A stretch of 64,000 bases of DNA, from NCBI GenBank assembly GCA_023457435.1, contig JAEWLS010000045.1:124001-188000 (forward strand), written 5' to 3'. The DNA is from Pseudomonadota bacterium. GTDB taxonomy: Bacteria; Pseudomonadota; Alphaproteobacteria; Rhizobiales; Rhizobiaceae. Below the pieces are notes generated by a model. It was given only the letters and a program-made list of their open reading frames with translations. It was not told the origin of the DNA and searched no databases. The stretch's first letter is position 1, and the number at the start of each line of letters is the position of its first letter. Below are positions 28,223 to 37,616 of this stretch, one piece after another. The translations under genes were made by a program, and so were the position numbers.

Positions 28223-29058
28223 GCAAGATCGTCCCCAAGGTCGATGAAGAGGCCGAACTCGAGAAGTCGGCCGCGCCGCTGATGGAGCATCTGATCGAGC
28301 TGCGCACGCGGCTGATCTGGGCGGTCGGTGGCTTCTTCGTCGCCTTTCTCGTCTGCTTCTTCTTCGCCAAGCACCTGTTCAATCTGCTGGTCATCCCGTT
28401 TCAGTGGGCCACGGCCTGGGCTGGCCTAGACCCACACAAAGTGGATTTGATCTACACGGCGCCGCAGGAATTCTTCTTCACGCAGATCAAGCTCGGCGCT
28501 TTCGGTGGCATGGTCCTCGCCTTTCCGCTGATCGCAACGCAGATCTACAAGTTCATCGCGCCTGGCCTCTACCGGAACGAGCGCAACGCCTTCCTGCCGT
28601 TCCTGTTCGCGTCGCCGCTGCTGTTCCTCCTCGGCGCGGCGCTGGTCTACTTCTTCTTCACGCCCATGGTGATGTGGTTCTTCCTGTCGATGCAGCAGGT
28701 CGGCCCGGACACGGAAGTGCAGATCTCGCTACTGCCGCGCGTCTCCGAGTATCTGGGGCTGATCATGACGCTGATCTTCTCCTTCGGCCTCGTGTTTCAG
28801 CTGCCAGTGGTCACATCTCTCATGGCGCGCGTTGGTTTGCTGTCGGCACAGAGCCTCGCCGACAAGCGCAAATGGGCGATCGTCATCGCCTTCGTCGTTG
28901 CGGCCGTTCTGACGCCGCCCGACCCCGTGAGCCAGATCGGTCTCGCGCTGCCCACGATCCTTCTTTATGAGGTGTCGATCTGGCTCGCGCGCCGCATCGA
29001 GAAGCGTCGTGCAGAGGACGAGGCTGCCCGCGAGGCGGAAGCCGCAGCGGCCGAATAG
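28219..29058 (+). CDS. tatC: Sec-independent translocase subunit TatC
   Basis: A 279-residue inner-membrane protein with six predicted helices. The conserved N-terminus (SAAPLMEHLIELRTRLIW, about residues 14-31) holds the LxELRxRL motif. Other signatures are YTAPQEFFFTQIKLG, PLIATQIYKFIAPGLY with conserved Glu/Arg nearby, and FAFGLVFQLP-like FSFGLVFQLPV. It recognises the twin-arginine signal. Translation starts from GTG inside the tatB stop (GTGA overlap). Confidence 0.96.
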   Translation: MSKIVPKVDEEAELEKSAAPLMEHLIELRTRLIWAVGGFFVAFLVCFFFAKHLFNLLVIPFQWATAWAGLDPHKVDLIYTAPQEFFFTQIKLGAFGGMVLAFPLIATQIYKFIAPGLYRNERNAFLPFLFASPLLFLLGAALVYFFFTPMVMWFFLSMQQVGPDTEVQISLLPRVSEYLGLIMTLIFSFGLVFQLPVVTSLMARVGLLSAQSLADKRKWAIVIAFVVAAVLTPPDPVSQIGLALPTILLYEVSIWLARRIEKRRAEDEAAREAEAAAAE

Positions 29059-29127
29059 AGCTTGAAGCTTGCGACTCTGACGCAGCCGGTCTAGGCCCGT
29101 TGCCGGCTCTGCCTGGGAACCTCAGAC

Positions 29128-30423
29128 ATGCTCGACATCAAGTGGATTCGCGAGAACCCGAACGCTCTCGTTGCGGCGCTGAAAAAGCGCCCGTCCTATG
29201 CGGCCTCGGCGCAGGCGACTGTCGACGCCATCGTGGCTCGCGACGAGGCGCGCCGGGCCCACATGACCGAGCTGCAGCAGAAGCAGGAGCGTCGTAACGC
29301 CGCGTCAAAGGAGATCGGCAACGCGATGCGTTCCGGTGACGCCGACAAGGCCGAGGCGCTCAAAGCCGAAGTAAACGACATCAAGGCCTTCATCCAAAGT
29401 GGCGAGGCGAGAGAGCGCGAACTCAACGCGGCGCTCAACGACGCGCTGGCGGTTCTGCCCAACATACCGCTCGACGACGTACCACTAGGCAAGGACGAGC
29501 ATGACAACGTCGAGGTGCGCCGCTTCGGCGAGCCGCGCCGCATCGCGGCCCCGAAAGAGCATTTCGAGCTCGGAGAGGCGCTCGGGCTCATGGATTTCGA
29601 GCGCGCAGCAAGACTGTCGGGCGCCCGATTTACCGTGCTGAAGGGACAGCTGGCGCGCCTGGAGCGCGCCCTCGGCCAGTTCATGCTCGACCTGCACACC
29701 AGCGAGCACGGATACACCGAGGTGATCCCGCCTCTGCTGGTTCGCGACGAGGCCCTTTTCGGCACCAACCAGCTGCCCAAGTTCGAGGAGGACCTGTTCT
29801 TCACGCCGCATGGCGAGGCGAGGCTAGGGTTGATCCCCACCTCCGAGGTTCCGCTGACTAACCTCGTCCGGGAGGAGATCACCGCCAGCGAAAGGCTGCC
29901 GCTGCGTTTCACGGCGCTGACGCCGTGCTTTCGCTCGGAAGCAGGCTCGGCAGGACGCGACACGCGCGGCATGCTGCGCCAGCACCAGTTTTACAAGGTG
30001 GAGATGGTGTCGATCACCGATCAGGAGACATCGATCGTCGAGCACGAGCGCATGACCGCATGCGCCGAGGAGGTGCTTAAGCGCCTAGGGCTGCCGTTTC
30101 GCACGGTGGTGCTCTGCACAGGCGACATGGGGTTCGGGGCGCGCAAGACCTACGACGTCGAGGTCTGGCTGCCCGGACAGAACGCCTATCGCGAGATCTC
30201 GTCCTGCTCCGTGTGCGGCGATTTTCAGGCGCGCCGCATGGATGCGCGCTATCGCGCGGCCGACGAAAAGCAGACGAAGTTCGTGCACACGCTGAACGGC
30301 TCCGGCGTCGCGGTCGGCCGCGCCCTGATCGCGGTGATGGAAAACTACCAGAACGACGACGGCACGATCGGCGTGCCTGACGTGCTGCGCCCCTATATGG
30401 GCGGATTGGAAAAGATCGGCTGA
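29128..30423 (+). CDS. serS: Seryl-tRNA synthetase
   Basis: A 431-residue class II synthetase. The N-terminal antiparallel coiled-coil arm covers about residues 30-100 (rich in Lys/Glu/Gln/Ala) and binds the long variable arm of tRNA-Ser. Catalytic motif 2 is visible as FRSEAGSAGRDTRGMLRQHQF (about 271-291) and motif 3 as the GSGVAVGRALIAVMENYQ segment near 392-409. TSEVPLTNL is also diagnostic. It overlaps surE by one base (TGATG). Confidence 0.97.
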   Translation: MLDIKWIRENPNALVAALKKRPSYAASAQATVDAIVARDEARRAHMTELQQKQERRNAASKEIGNAMRSGDADKAEALKAEVNDIKAFIQSGEARERELNAALNDALAVLPNIPLDDVPLGKDEHDNVEVRRFGEPRRIAAPKEHFELGEALGLMDFERAARLSGARFTVLKGQLARLERALGQFMLDLHTSEHGYTEVIPPLLVRDEALFGTNQLPKFEEDLFFTPHGEARLGLIPTSEVPLTNLVREEITASERLPLRFTALTPCFRSEAGSAGRDTRGMLRQHQFYKVEMVSITDQETSIVEHERMTACAEEVLKRLGLPFRTVVLCTGDMGFGARKTYDVEVWLPGQNAYREISSCSVCGDFQARRMDARYRAADEKQTKFVHTLNGSGVAVGRALIAVMENYQNDDGTIGVPDVLRPYMGGLEKIG

Positions 30424-31181
30424 TGCGCATCCTGCTCACCAACGACGACGGGATCCATGCCGAAGGGCTGGCGGTGCTCGAGCGCATCGCGAGGCAGCTC
30501 AGCGACGACATATGGGTGGTGGCGCCGGAAGCCGATCAATCCGGGCTGGCGCACTCGCTGACGCTGTCGGAGCCGCTGCGGCTGCGCAAGATCGACGACC
30601 GGCACTTCGCGTTACGCGGCACGCCGACCGACTGCGTGATCATGGGCGTGCGCAGCCTGATGCCGGAGAAGCCGGACATCATCCTTTCGGGCGTCAACGG
30701 CGGCTCCAACGTCGCCGACGACGTTACCTACTCAGGCACTGTCGCCGGCGCGATGGAAGGCACTCTCCTCGGCATCCGCTCGATCGCGCTGAGCCAAGCC
30801 TATGTCATGCAGGACGGCGTGCGGATCATGCCATGGGATGTGGCCGAGGCGCACGGGCCGGCGCTTCTCCGACGCCTCATCGACACCGAACTGCCGCCAG
30901 GCATCCTGATCAACGTCAACTTCCCGCGTTGCAAGGTTAACGAGGTCGACGGCATCGAGGTGACCAGCCAGGGCAAGCTGATGCACAACCTGGCGATCGA
31001 GGAGCGGCGCGACGGCCGCGGCTTTCCGTACTTCTGGCTGATGTTCGGCCGCGAGCAGACCGACTCCGTGGCGGGAACCGACTTCTCGGCGATCCGCGAG
31101 AACCGCATCTCGGTGACCCCGTTGCACCTCGACCTGACTGCCTTCGAGATGAAGGACCGGCTCAGGAAGGCGCTCGCATGA
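30423..31181 (+). CDS. surE: 5'/3'-nucleotidase SurE
   Basis: A 252-residue metal-dependent survival protein that dephosphorylates nucleoside monophosphates. Metal-binding motifs are LLTNDDGIHAEGL at the N-terminus and SGVNGGSNVADDVTYSGTV at about residues 90-108. APEADQSG, also typical, is present. Coupling to serS upstream and pcm downstream reproduces the widespread surE-pcm stress-survival pairing. Confidence 0.96.
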   Translation: MRILLTNDDGIHAEGLAVLERIARQLSDDIWVVAPEADQSGLAHSLTLSEPLRLRKIDDRHFALRGTPTDCVIMGVRSLMPEKPDIILSGVNGGSNVADDVTYSGTVAGAMEGTLLGIRSIALSQAYVMQDGVRIMPWDVAEAHGPALLRRLIDTELPPGILINVNFPRCKVNEVDGIEVTSQGKLMHNLAIEERRDGRGFPYFWLMFGREQTDSVAGTDFSAIRENRISVTPLHLDLTAFEMKDRLRKALA

Positions 31182-31837
31182 CAGGCGGCGGCGACGACCG
31201 CGAGGGCTTCGCCGCATTCCTGCTGCGCATGCGCGCGCGAAACCTGGCCGATCCGGGGCTGGTAAGCGCCATCGAGTCGGTGCCGCGCCGCAGCTTCGTT
31301 CCGCCGCAGTGGCACGACGCGGTCTGGCTCGACCGCATGCTGCCCATCGCATGCGGCGAGGCTATCGAAGGCATCGACCGCCAGGCGACGATCCTCTCCG
31401 CCCTGTCGCTGCAGGAAGGCTGCAGGGTGCTCGAGATCGGTACCGGGAGCGGCTTCGCCACGGCAGTCATGGCACGTATGGTCGGGACGGGCAGGGTGCT
31501 TTCGATCGAACGCTACAAGACGCTGTCTCGCGATGCCGGGCAACGTCTCGCCCACCTCGGCATAGGTAACGCGATCCTCAGACAGGCGGACGGGACGGCC
31601 GGTGCGGCGGGAGACGGGCCGTTCGACCGAATCGTCGTCTGGGCGGCGTTTGAGGGGCTGCCGCGTCATTTCGTTGAGCAGCTGGCCTCGAACGGCATCA
31701 TGGTCTGCGCCATCGGTCCTGGTGACGGCCCGCAGAAGCTGGCTCGCCTGACCAAGCTCGGGAGTCGCTTCGACCGCGAGGATATAGGCGAGATCCGCCT
31801 GCAGCCGCTGGCGCAGGGCGTCGCCGCCTACCTGTGA
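31178..31837 (+). CDS. pcm: Protein-L-isoaspartate O-methyltransferase
   Basis: A 219-residue SAM methyltransferase assigned to protein repair of isoaspartyl residues. N-terminal family features (NLADPGLVSAIESVPRRSFVPP) and SAM motif I (VLEIGTGSGFATAVMARMVG, about residues 84-103) are clear, and the surE overlap supports the name. The catalytic loop that usually reads GQTISxPxxVA appears here as CGEAIEGIDRQATI, a notable departure, so activity is not certain. It starts 4 bases inside surE (ATGA). Confidence 0.88.
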   Translation: MTGGGDDREGFAAFLLRMRARNLADPGLVSAIESVPRRSFVPPQWHDAVWLDRMLPIACGEAIEGIDRQATILSALSLQEGCRVLEIGTGSGFATAVMARMVGTGRVLSIERYKTLSRDAGQRLAHLGIGNAILRQADGTAGAAGDGPFDRIVVWAAFEGLPRHFVEQLASNGIMVCAIGPGDGPQKLARLTKLGSRFDREDIGEIRLQPLAQGVAAYL

Positions 31838-31949
31838 CGCTGCGGGAACTTTTCGCGCTATCTGGGCCGCAGAGCAGTTGGGCTTAACCGGCCAGTAACA
31901 TTAACGCGGTGTAATAGCCCCGTGTTCAGTTACGGGTGCGGGTAGAGTC

Positions 31950-33524
31950 ATGGTGTTCCGGGTCGTGTCGCGCAATGCGCGAAACCTGAGACGTGGTGCG
32001 GCCGTCCTTCTCGTCGTCGGGGCGGCTTCGGGGTGTTCTTCGGGCGCGATGCGCTTCACGGACGGCATGCCGACGGCATCGTCCGCGCCGCAGCGACCGG
32101 CGCCAACACAGCAGGCCTATCCCGGCGGAAGCGCGCTGGCTCCGGCAAACGTCGATGGCACCTACACCGGCTCGATCAATCGCGGCGCCGTCGAGCCCGC
32201 GGCGCCGCAGAAGCAGCGCTTCTGGCAGCGCGCGTTCCGTGCGCCGGTCCCGAATGCCGACATCGGCGCGGGCGGCAATGGCGGTGGCCGTAACCTCATG
32301 CCGCAGTCGGCCGCGCCAGCCGCAGCGCAGCCTTTCCCGGTTTCCAGCCAGCCCGCCCAGCCATTCCCCGGCCAATCCTCCGGGGCGGTGGCGCGCGCGC
32401 CAATGCCGGAGCCGACCGCGCAGCCGTTCCCGCAGAGCAGCGCTTCGCTGGCGCCAGCCAACCTCGACCAGACCCAGACCGGCTCAATCGCCCCCGTCGC
32501 GCCGACGCCGGTTGCAGTCGGCGGCGGCACGCAGGTCACCGCCCGAGCCGGCGACACGGTCAAGAAGCTGTCCGACCGCTATGGCGTACCGGCCGACCGG
32601 ATCGCCAAGGCCAACGGCATCGCCGCGAACGCCACGCTTGCGGCCGGGCAGTCCGTTCTCATCCCGGCTTTCGGGGCTCCCGCCGAACCGCAGAAACAGG
32701 CATCCGCGCCCCAGCAGCCGGCGCCGGCGAAAGCGCCGACTCCGACCAAGGCTCCGAACGAACGCGTCGCCGTCCTGCCCCAGCAGAACCGCACGACCGA
32801 GAAGCAGCCCGCAGCCGGCAACGCGCCGTCTACAGGGTCGGTCTACACGGTCAAATCGGGCGACACGATCAATGCCATCGCCAAGAAGCTCGGCGTCACG
32901 GCCGCAGCGCTCAAGCAGGCAAACGGCATGGAAAGCGGCGTGATCCGTGTTGGCCAGCGCCTTGTCGTACCCGGTGCCGGCACTGCACCGGCGCCGAACA
33001 AGGTCGCGAGCTTGCCGGCAGGCGTCGACCCGATCACGACCGGTTCGGTCAAGAAGGACGCACCTGTCGCGGGCTACACGCCGCCGAAGAAGGAAGTCGC
33101 CGTCGAGGAAGCCTCGCGCCAGGAGGCGGCGGCACCGGCGTCCACTGGCGTCGGCCGCATGCGCTGGCCGGTCGTCGGCAAGGTCGTTTCCGACTTCGGC
33201 AGCACCCGCGGCCCGAAGAGGAATGACGGCATCGACATCGCCGTGCCGGAGGGTACCTCGGTGAAGGCGGCCGAGAACGGCGTCGTGATCTACGCCGGCG
33301 ACGGACTGAAGGACTTCGGCAATACGGTCCTGGTGCGCCACGAGAACGGTCTCGTCACGGTCTATGGCCACGCCAGCGAGATCAAGGTCTCGCGCGGCGA
33401 AACGGTACGGCGGGGACAGGAACTCGCGCGCTCCGGCGTCAGCGGCAACGCCGGCTCGCCGAAACTTCATTTCGAAGTGCGCAAGGATTCGACGCCGGTC
33501 GACCCGGCCGGCTTCCTCGAATAG
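31950..33524 (+). CDS. LysM/LytM lipoprotein, NlpD-like murein hydrolase activator
   Basis: A 524-residue lipoprotein. The signal peptide ends in a lipobox (VGAASGC, Cys near residue 29). A low-complexity Pro/Ala/Gln region follows, then two LysM peptidoglycan-binding repeats (about 197-240, VTARAGDTVKKLSDRYGVPA; about 297-340, VYTVKSGDTINAIAKKLGVT) and a C-terminal M23/LytM domain (about 400-524). The LytM metal site is degraded: the first ligand position reads RNDGIDI instead of HxGxD, and the last motif is PKLHFEVR instead of HLHFEVR. This is the pattern of NlpD/EnvC, which activate amidases without cutting peptidoglycan. It follows pcm by 112 bp and has its own terminator. Confidence 0.9.
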   Translation: MVFRVVSRNARNLRRGAAVLLVVGAASGCSSGAMRFTDGMPTASSAPQRPAPTQQAYPGGSALAPANVDGTYTGSINRGAVEPAAPQKQRFWQRAFRAPVPNADIGAGGNGGGRNLMPQSAAPAAAQPFPVSSQPAQPFPGQSSGAVARAPMPEPTAQPFPQSSASLAPANLDQTQTGSIAPVAPTPVAVGGGTQVTARAGDTVKKLSDRYGVPADRIAKANGIAANATLAAGQSVLIPAFGAPAEPQKQASAPQQPAPAKAPTPTKAPNERVAVLPQQNRTTEKQPAAGNAPSTGSVYTVKSGDTINAIAKKLGVTAAALKQANGMESGVIRVGQRLVVPGAGTAPAPNKVASLPAGVDPITTGSVKKDAPVAGYTPPKKEVAVEEASRQEAAAPASTGVGRMRWPVVGKVVSDFGSTRGPKRNDGIDIAVPEGTSVKAAENGVVIYAGDGLKDFGNTVLVRHENGLVTVYGHASEIKVSRGETVRRGQELARSGVSGNAGSPKLHFEVRKDSTPVDPAGFLE

Positions 33525-33575
33525 CCGGAAGAACAAGGAACACGGCCTCTGGACCTCCAGTCGGGGCCGCCAATT

Positions 33576-33602
33576 CCCGCCCGAAAGGGCGGGTTCTTTT
33601 TT
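33576..33602 (+). terminator. Intrinsic terminator after the NlpD-like gene
   Basis: A 7-bp all-GC stem (CCCGCCC/GGGCGGG) with a GAAA tetraloop is followed by TTCTTTTTT. It lies between the convergent NlpD-like and DUF815 genes. Confidence 0.93.
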
Positions 33603-33607
33603 GCGCG

Positions 33608-34471
33608 CTAGAGTCTCTTCCCGAGCCGGCCCGCGAGGTCCTGCACGAACTGCCACGCGACGCGGCCCGAGCGGCTGCCGCGGGTTGTCGCCCATTCCAG
33701 CGCCTCGGCACGCAGCGCCGTGGGCTCGTAGTCGAGCCCGTAGTGGCGAACATAGCCGTCGATCATCTCGAGATACTCGTCCTGCGAGCACTTGTGAAAG
33801 CCCAGCCACAGGCCGAAACGATCCGACAGCGAAACTTTCTCTTCGACCGCTTCGGACGGATTGATGGCGGTCGAGCGCTCGTTCTCAATCATGTCGCGCG
33901 GTAGCAGATGGCGGCGGTTGGACGTCGCGTAGAACACCACATTGTCCGGCCGACCCTCGACGCCGCCCTCGAGCGCGGCCTTAAGCGATTTGTAGGACGT
34001 GTCGTCGTGGTCGAACGACAGGTCGTCGCAGAACAGGATGAAGCGGTGCGGCGTGGACTTCAGGATCGTCAGCAGCGCAGGCAGGCTGTCGATGTCCTCG
34101 CGGTGGATCTCGACCAGCTTCAGCGAGGCGGCAGAACCGGCCGCGACGAGCGCATGAGCCGCCTTGACCAGCGATGACTTGCCCATGCCTCGCGCGCCCC
34201 ACAAAAGCACGTTGTTGGCTGGCAGCCCGTCAGCGAAGCGCTGCGTGTTCTCGACCAGGATGTTGCGCACCCGGTCGACGCCGCGGATCAGCCCGATATC
34301 GACGCGATTGACCTTTCGGACCGGCTCGAGAACACGCCGCTCCGGCGCCCACACAAAACACTCGGCCGCATCGAGGTCGATCGCCGGTTCCGGCTGCGGG
34401 CCGAGCCTTTCCAGCGCCGCGATGATGCGGTCCAGCCTGGCAGCGATGTCGGTTTCGGTGCGCTCGTTCAC
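33608..34471 (-). CDS. DUF815 family AAA+ ATPase
   Basis: A 287-residue ATP-binding protein. Walker A is WGARGMGKSSLVKA (about residues 93-106), Walker B is FILFCDDLSFD (about 147-157), and a sensor-like VVFYATSNRRHLLPRD follows. The N-terminal 90 residues carry the DUF815 preamble with NTQRFADGLPANNVLLW. The family is close to ATPases that act on large complexes, but no cellular role is established. It is transcribed alone, convergent with the NlpD-like gene and divergent from yajC. Confidence 0.87.
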   Translation of the reverse strand: MNERTETDIAARLDRIIAALERLGPQPEPAIDLDAAECFVWAPERRVLEPVRKVNRVDIGLIRGVDRVRNILVENTQRFADGLPANNVLLWGARGMGKSSLVKAAHALVAAGSAASLKLVEIHREDIDSLPALLTILKSTPHRFILFCDDLSFDHDDTSYKSLKAALEGGVEGRPDNVVFYATSNRRHLLPRDMIENERSTAINPSEAVEEKVSLSDRFGLWLGFHKCSQDEYLEMIDGYVRHYGLDYEPTALRAEALEWATTRGSRSGRVAWQFVQDLAGRLGKRL

Positions 34472-34646
34472 GCGGTCCCTCGCATGGCGTCTAGGGGAAG
34501 GGCGGGCGGCATAACACGCGCGCCGTGCCGCGGCAAAGCGCGCCGGCGCTTCGGTTGCAATGGTCGCGCCAATGTCTATATTCGCGCCGATTTCGCGGCC
34601 GGTCGTGCACTAGCGGCTACCGCGCCTTTCCTTTCAGGAGATATGC

Positions 34647-34985
34647 ATGCTCGTTACACCGGCATTCGCCCAGACGGGCGCAGGCGGCGCACCCGATATT
34701 CTGGTCAGCATCCTGCCCTTCGTACTGATCTTCGTGGTCATGTATTTCCTGATCATCCGTCCGCAGCGGACGCAGATGAAGAAGCGCAGCGAGATGCTGG
34801 CGGCCGTTCGGCGCGGCGATACGGTGGTGACTGGCGGCGGTCTCATCGGCAAGGTGACCAAGGTGATGGACGACAACGAGCTCGAAATCGATCTCGGCGG
34901 CATGAAGGTTACGGCGCTGCGCGCAACGATCGCCGACGTACGCGTCAAGGGCGAGCCGGTCGCGAATCAGAACGCCAAGAAATAG
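34647..34985 (+). CDS. yajC: Preprotein translocase accessory subunit YajC
   Basis: A 112-residue single-pass membrane protein of the SecDF-YajC complex. A hydrophobic helix (ILVSILPFVLIFVVMYFLII) is followed at once by the YajC hallmark RPQRTQMKKRSEML and GDTVVTGGGLIGKV. AGGAGA lies a few bases before the ATG. It leads an operon with secDF and two downstream genes. Confidence 0.96.
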   Translation: MLVTPAFAQTGAGGAPDILVSILPFVLIFVVMYFLIIRPQRTQMKKRSEMLAAVRRGDTVVTGGGLIGKVTKVMDDNELEIDLGGMKVTALRATIADVRVKGEPVANQNAKK

Positions 34986-35047
34986 CCCCATTATGAGCGG
35001 AGCCCGACGGGCTTCGCGACGCTGCCGGGCACGATCGGACTGCTTAC

Positions 35048-37606
35048 ATGCTTTATTTCTCGCGGTGGAAGACGATCTCGATCTGGGCGGCAGTGCTGCT
35101 CGGCCTGTTGCTCGCGGCACCGAACCTGTTCTCGACCGCCACGCTCGACCGTCTGCCTGACTGGTTGCCGAAGCGTCAGATGACGCTCGGTCTCGACCTC
35201 CAGGGCGGCTCGCATATCCTGCTCCAGGTCGATCAGCAGGATTTGATCGACGACAGGCTCGAGGTCGTCCGCGACGACATCCGCACGATGCTGCGCGATG
35301 CGCGCGTAGGCTATACCGGACTGACCGGCAGCGGCCAGACCGTGCAGGTGCGAATCCGCGACGCCGCGCAGGTCGAAGCTGCGCGCACCGCGCTCGCGCC
35401 GCTCGTGCAGCCCGTCTCCTCCGGCGTATTTGGCAGCGGCTCGGTCGTCGAACTGTCGTTCAGCGAGCCTGAGCCCGGCCTGTTCCGCTACCAGCTGACG
35501 CCCGAGGGCATCACCTACCGCACGAATTCGGCACTGACGCAGTCGATCGAAGTCGTCTCGCGCCGCGTCAACGAACTCGGCACCACCGAGCCGATCATCC
35601 AGCGCCAGGGGTCCGACCGCATCGTTGTCCAGGTGCCCGGCCTTCAGGACCCGCAGCGTCTGAAGGACATTCTCGGCCAGACGGCGAAGCTGACCTTCCA
35701 GATGGTCGACCAGTCGATGCCGGTGCAGGAGGCGATCGCCAACCGCCCGCCGGCCGGCACGGCGATCATGTACTCGACCGACGATCCGCCGGTTCCCTAC
35801 CTCATCGAGAACCGGGTCATCGTTTCCGGCGAGAATCTCGTCGACGCGCAGACGAGCTTCGACCAGCGCACCAACGAGCCAGTCGTCTCGTTCCGCTTCG
35901 ACAATCAGGGCGCGACGCGTTTCGGCCAGGCGACGCAGCAGAACGTCGGCCGCCTTTTCGCGATCATTCTCGACGACGAGGTGATCTCGGCGCCGCGTAT
36001 CAATGAGCCGATCCTTGGCGGTTCGGGCCAGATTTCGGGCAACTTCACCGTTCAGAGTGCCAACGATCTCGCCGTCCTGCTGCGCGCCGGTGCGCTGCCG
36101 GCCGACCTGACGATCGTCGAAGAACGCACGGTCGGCCCAAGCCTTGGTGCCGATTCGATCGAGGCCGGTAAGATCGCCTCGATCCTGGCGTGCCTGATCG
36201 TTCTCGTGTTCCTGCTCTCGGCATATGGCACCCTCGGCGCCATTGCCGCGATCGGCATCTCCGCCAACGTGGCGATGATGGTTGCGATCCTGTCGCTCCT
36301 TGGCGCGACGCTGACCTTGCCCGGCATCGCCGGCATCGTGCTGACGATCGGTATGGCGGTCGACTCGAACGTCATCATCTATGAGCGCGTGCGCGAAGAG
36401 CGGCGGCAGGGGCGCTCGATCGTGCAGTCGCTCGATTCGGGCTTCAGGCAGGCCACCTCGACCATCGTCGACGCCAACCTGACGACCCTCATTGCCGCTG
36501 TGATCCTGTTCTATCTGGGCTCCGGTCCGGTGCGCGGCTTTGCCGTGACGCTGGCGATCGGCCTGGTCACGACCGTGTTCACGGCCTTCACGTTCACGCG
36601 CTGGATGATAGCTATCTGGCTGCGCCGCTCCCGCCCGACCGAGATGCCGCGCGGGCTGGTGAACTACATCCCGTTCGACACGAAGATTTCCTTCATGTCG
36701 TTCCGCAAGATCGCATTCGCTTTCTCGGCGCTGGCCTCCGTGGCCACCGTGGTCCTGTTCCTGGTCGTGCCGATGAACCTCGGCATCGACTTCCGCGGCG
36801 GCTCGCTGATCGAGGTGCAGGCGAAGGGTTCCGATGCCGATGCGGGCGACGTTCGCGCGCGACTGGAGCAGCTGAACCTCGGCGAGATCCAGGTGCAGGA
36901 GTTCGGCGACCGCGAATTGATGATCCGTATCGGCTCGCAGCAGGGCGGCGACAGCGCTGAGCAGTCGGTGGTCAACCTTGTCCGGGGCGAGCTCGAAGCC
37001 GACTACGAGTTCCGGCGCACCGAAGTCGTCGGACCCACCGTGTCTGCGGAGCTCGCGCGCAACGGCATCATCGGCATTACCGCCGCCATGCTGGCGATGA
37101 TGGTCTACATCTGGTTCCGCTTCGAATGGCAGTTCGCCGTGGGCGCGATCATCTCGACGCTGCACGACGTCATCATGATGATGGGCCTGTACGTGCTGAC
37201 CGGCCTGGAGTTCAACCTGACGAGCATCGCGGCAGTGCTCACGATCGTCGGCTACTCGATCAACGACACGGTCGTCGTCTACGACCGAATGCGCGAGAAC
37301 CTTCGAAAATACAAGAAGATGAGCATTTTTGAGCTGATCGACATGTCGCTCAACCAGACGCTCTCGCGCACGATCCTCACCGGTCTGACGACGCTCGCGG
37401 CACTGGTCGTGCTGTACCTGTTCGGCGGCGAGGTCATCTCCTCGTTCACGGTGGCGATGCTGTTCGGTATCCTGATCGGCACGTACTCGTCGCTCTTCGT
37501 GGCCGCGCCGCTGCTCATTCTCTTCCGCCTGCGGCCGGACACGTTCGAGGCCGAGAAGGCCAAGAGTTCGGCCAAGGACGTGCCGGCAGCGCCGTCGCGG
37601 GCCTGA
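35048..37606 (+). CDS. secDF: Fused protein-export membrane protein SecDF
   Basis: An 852-residue fusion of SecD (about residues 1-545) and SecF (about 550-852); in many bacteria these are separate genes. SecD features are LGLDLQGGSHILLQVD at residues 52-67, the large P1 periplasmic region, and a membrane block with GMAVDSNVIIYERVREE. SecF features are MNLGIDFRGGSLIEVQAKG and VGYSINDTVVVYDRMRENLR. The complex uses the proton gradient to pull secreted proteins out of SecYEG. It is followed 10 bases later by the Mth938-domain gene. Confidence 0.97.
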   Translation: MLYFSRWKTISIWAAVLLGLLLAAPNLFSTATLDRLPDWLPKRQMTLGLDLQGGSHILLQVDQQDLIDDRLEVVRDDIRTMLRDARVGYTGLTGSGQTVQVRIRDAAQVEAARTALAPLVQPVSSGVFGSGSVVELSFSEPEPGLFRYQLTPEGITYRTNSALTQSIEVVSRRVNELGTTEPIIQRQGSDRIVVQVPGLQDPQRLKDILGQTAKLTFQMVDQSMPVQEAIANRPPAGTAIMYSTDDPPVPYLIENRVIVSGENLVDAQTSFDQRTNEPVVSFRFDNQGATRFGQATQQNVGRLFAIILDDEVISAPRINEPILGGSGQISGNFTVQSANDLAVLLRAGALPADLTIVEERTVGPSLGADSIEAGKIASILACLIVLVFLLSAYGTLGAIAAIGISANVAMMVAILSLLGATLTLPGIAGIVLTIGMAVDSNVIIYERVREERRQGRSIVQSLDSGFRQATSTIVDANLTTLIAAVILFYLGSGPVRGFAVTLAIGLVTTVFTAFTFTRWMIAIWLRRSRPTEMPRGLVNYIPFDTKISFMSFRKIAFAFSALASVATVVLFLVVPMNLGIDFRGGSLIEVQAKGSDADAGDVRARLEQLNLGEIQVQEFGDRELMIRIGSQQGGDSAEQSVVNLVRGELEADYEFRRTEVVGPTVSAELARNGIIGITAAMLAMMVYIWFRFEWQFAVGAIISTLHDVIMMMGLYVLTGLEFNLTSIAAVLTIVGYSINDTVVVYDRMRENLRKYKKMSIFELIDMSLNQTLSRTILTGLTTLAALVVLYLFGGEVISSFTVAMLFGILIGTYSSLFVAAPLLILFRLRPDTFEAEKAKSSAKDVPAAPSRA

Positions 37607-37616
37607 TCGGCGGCGC

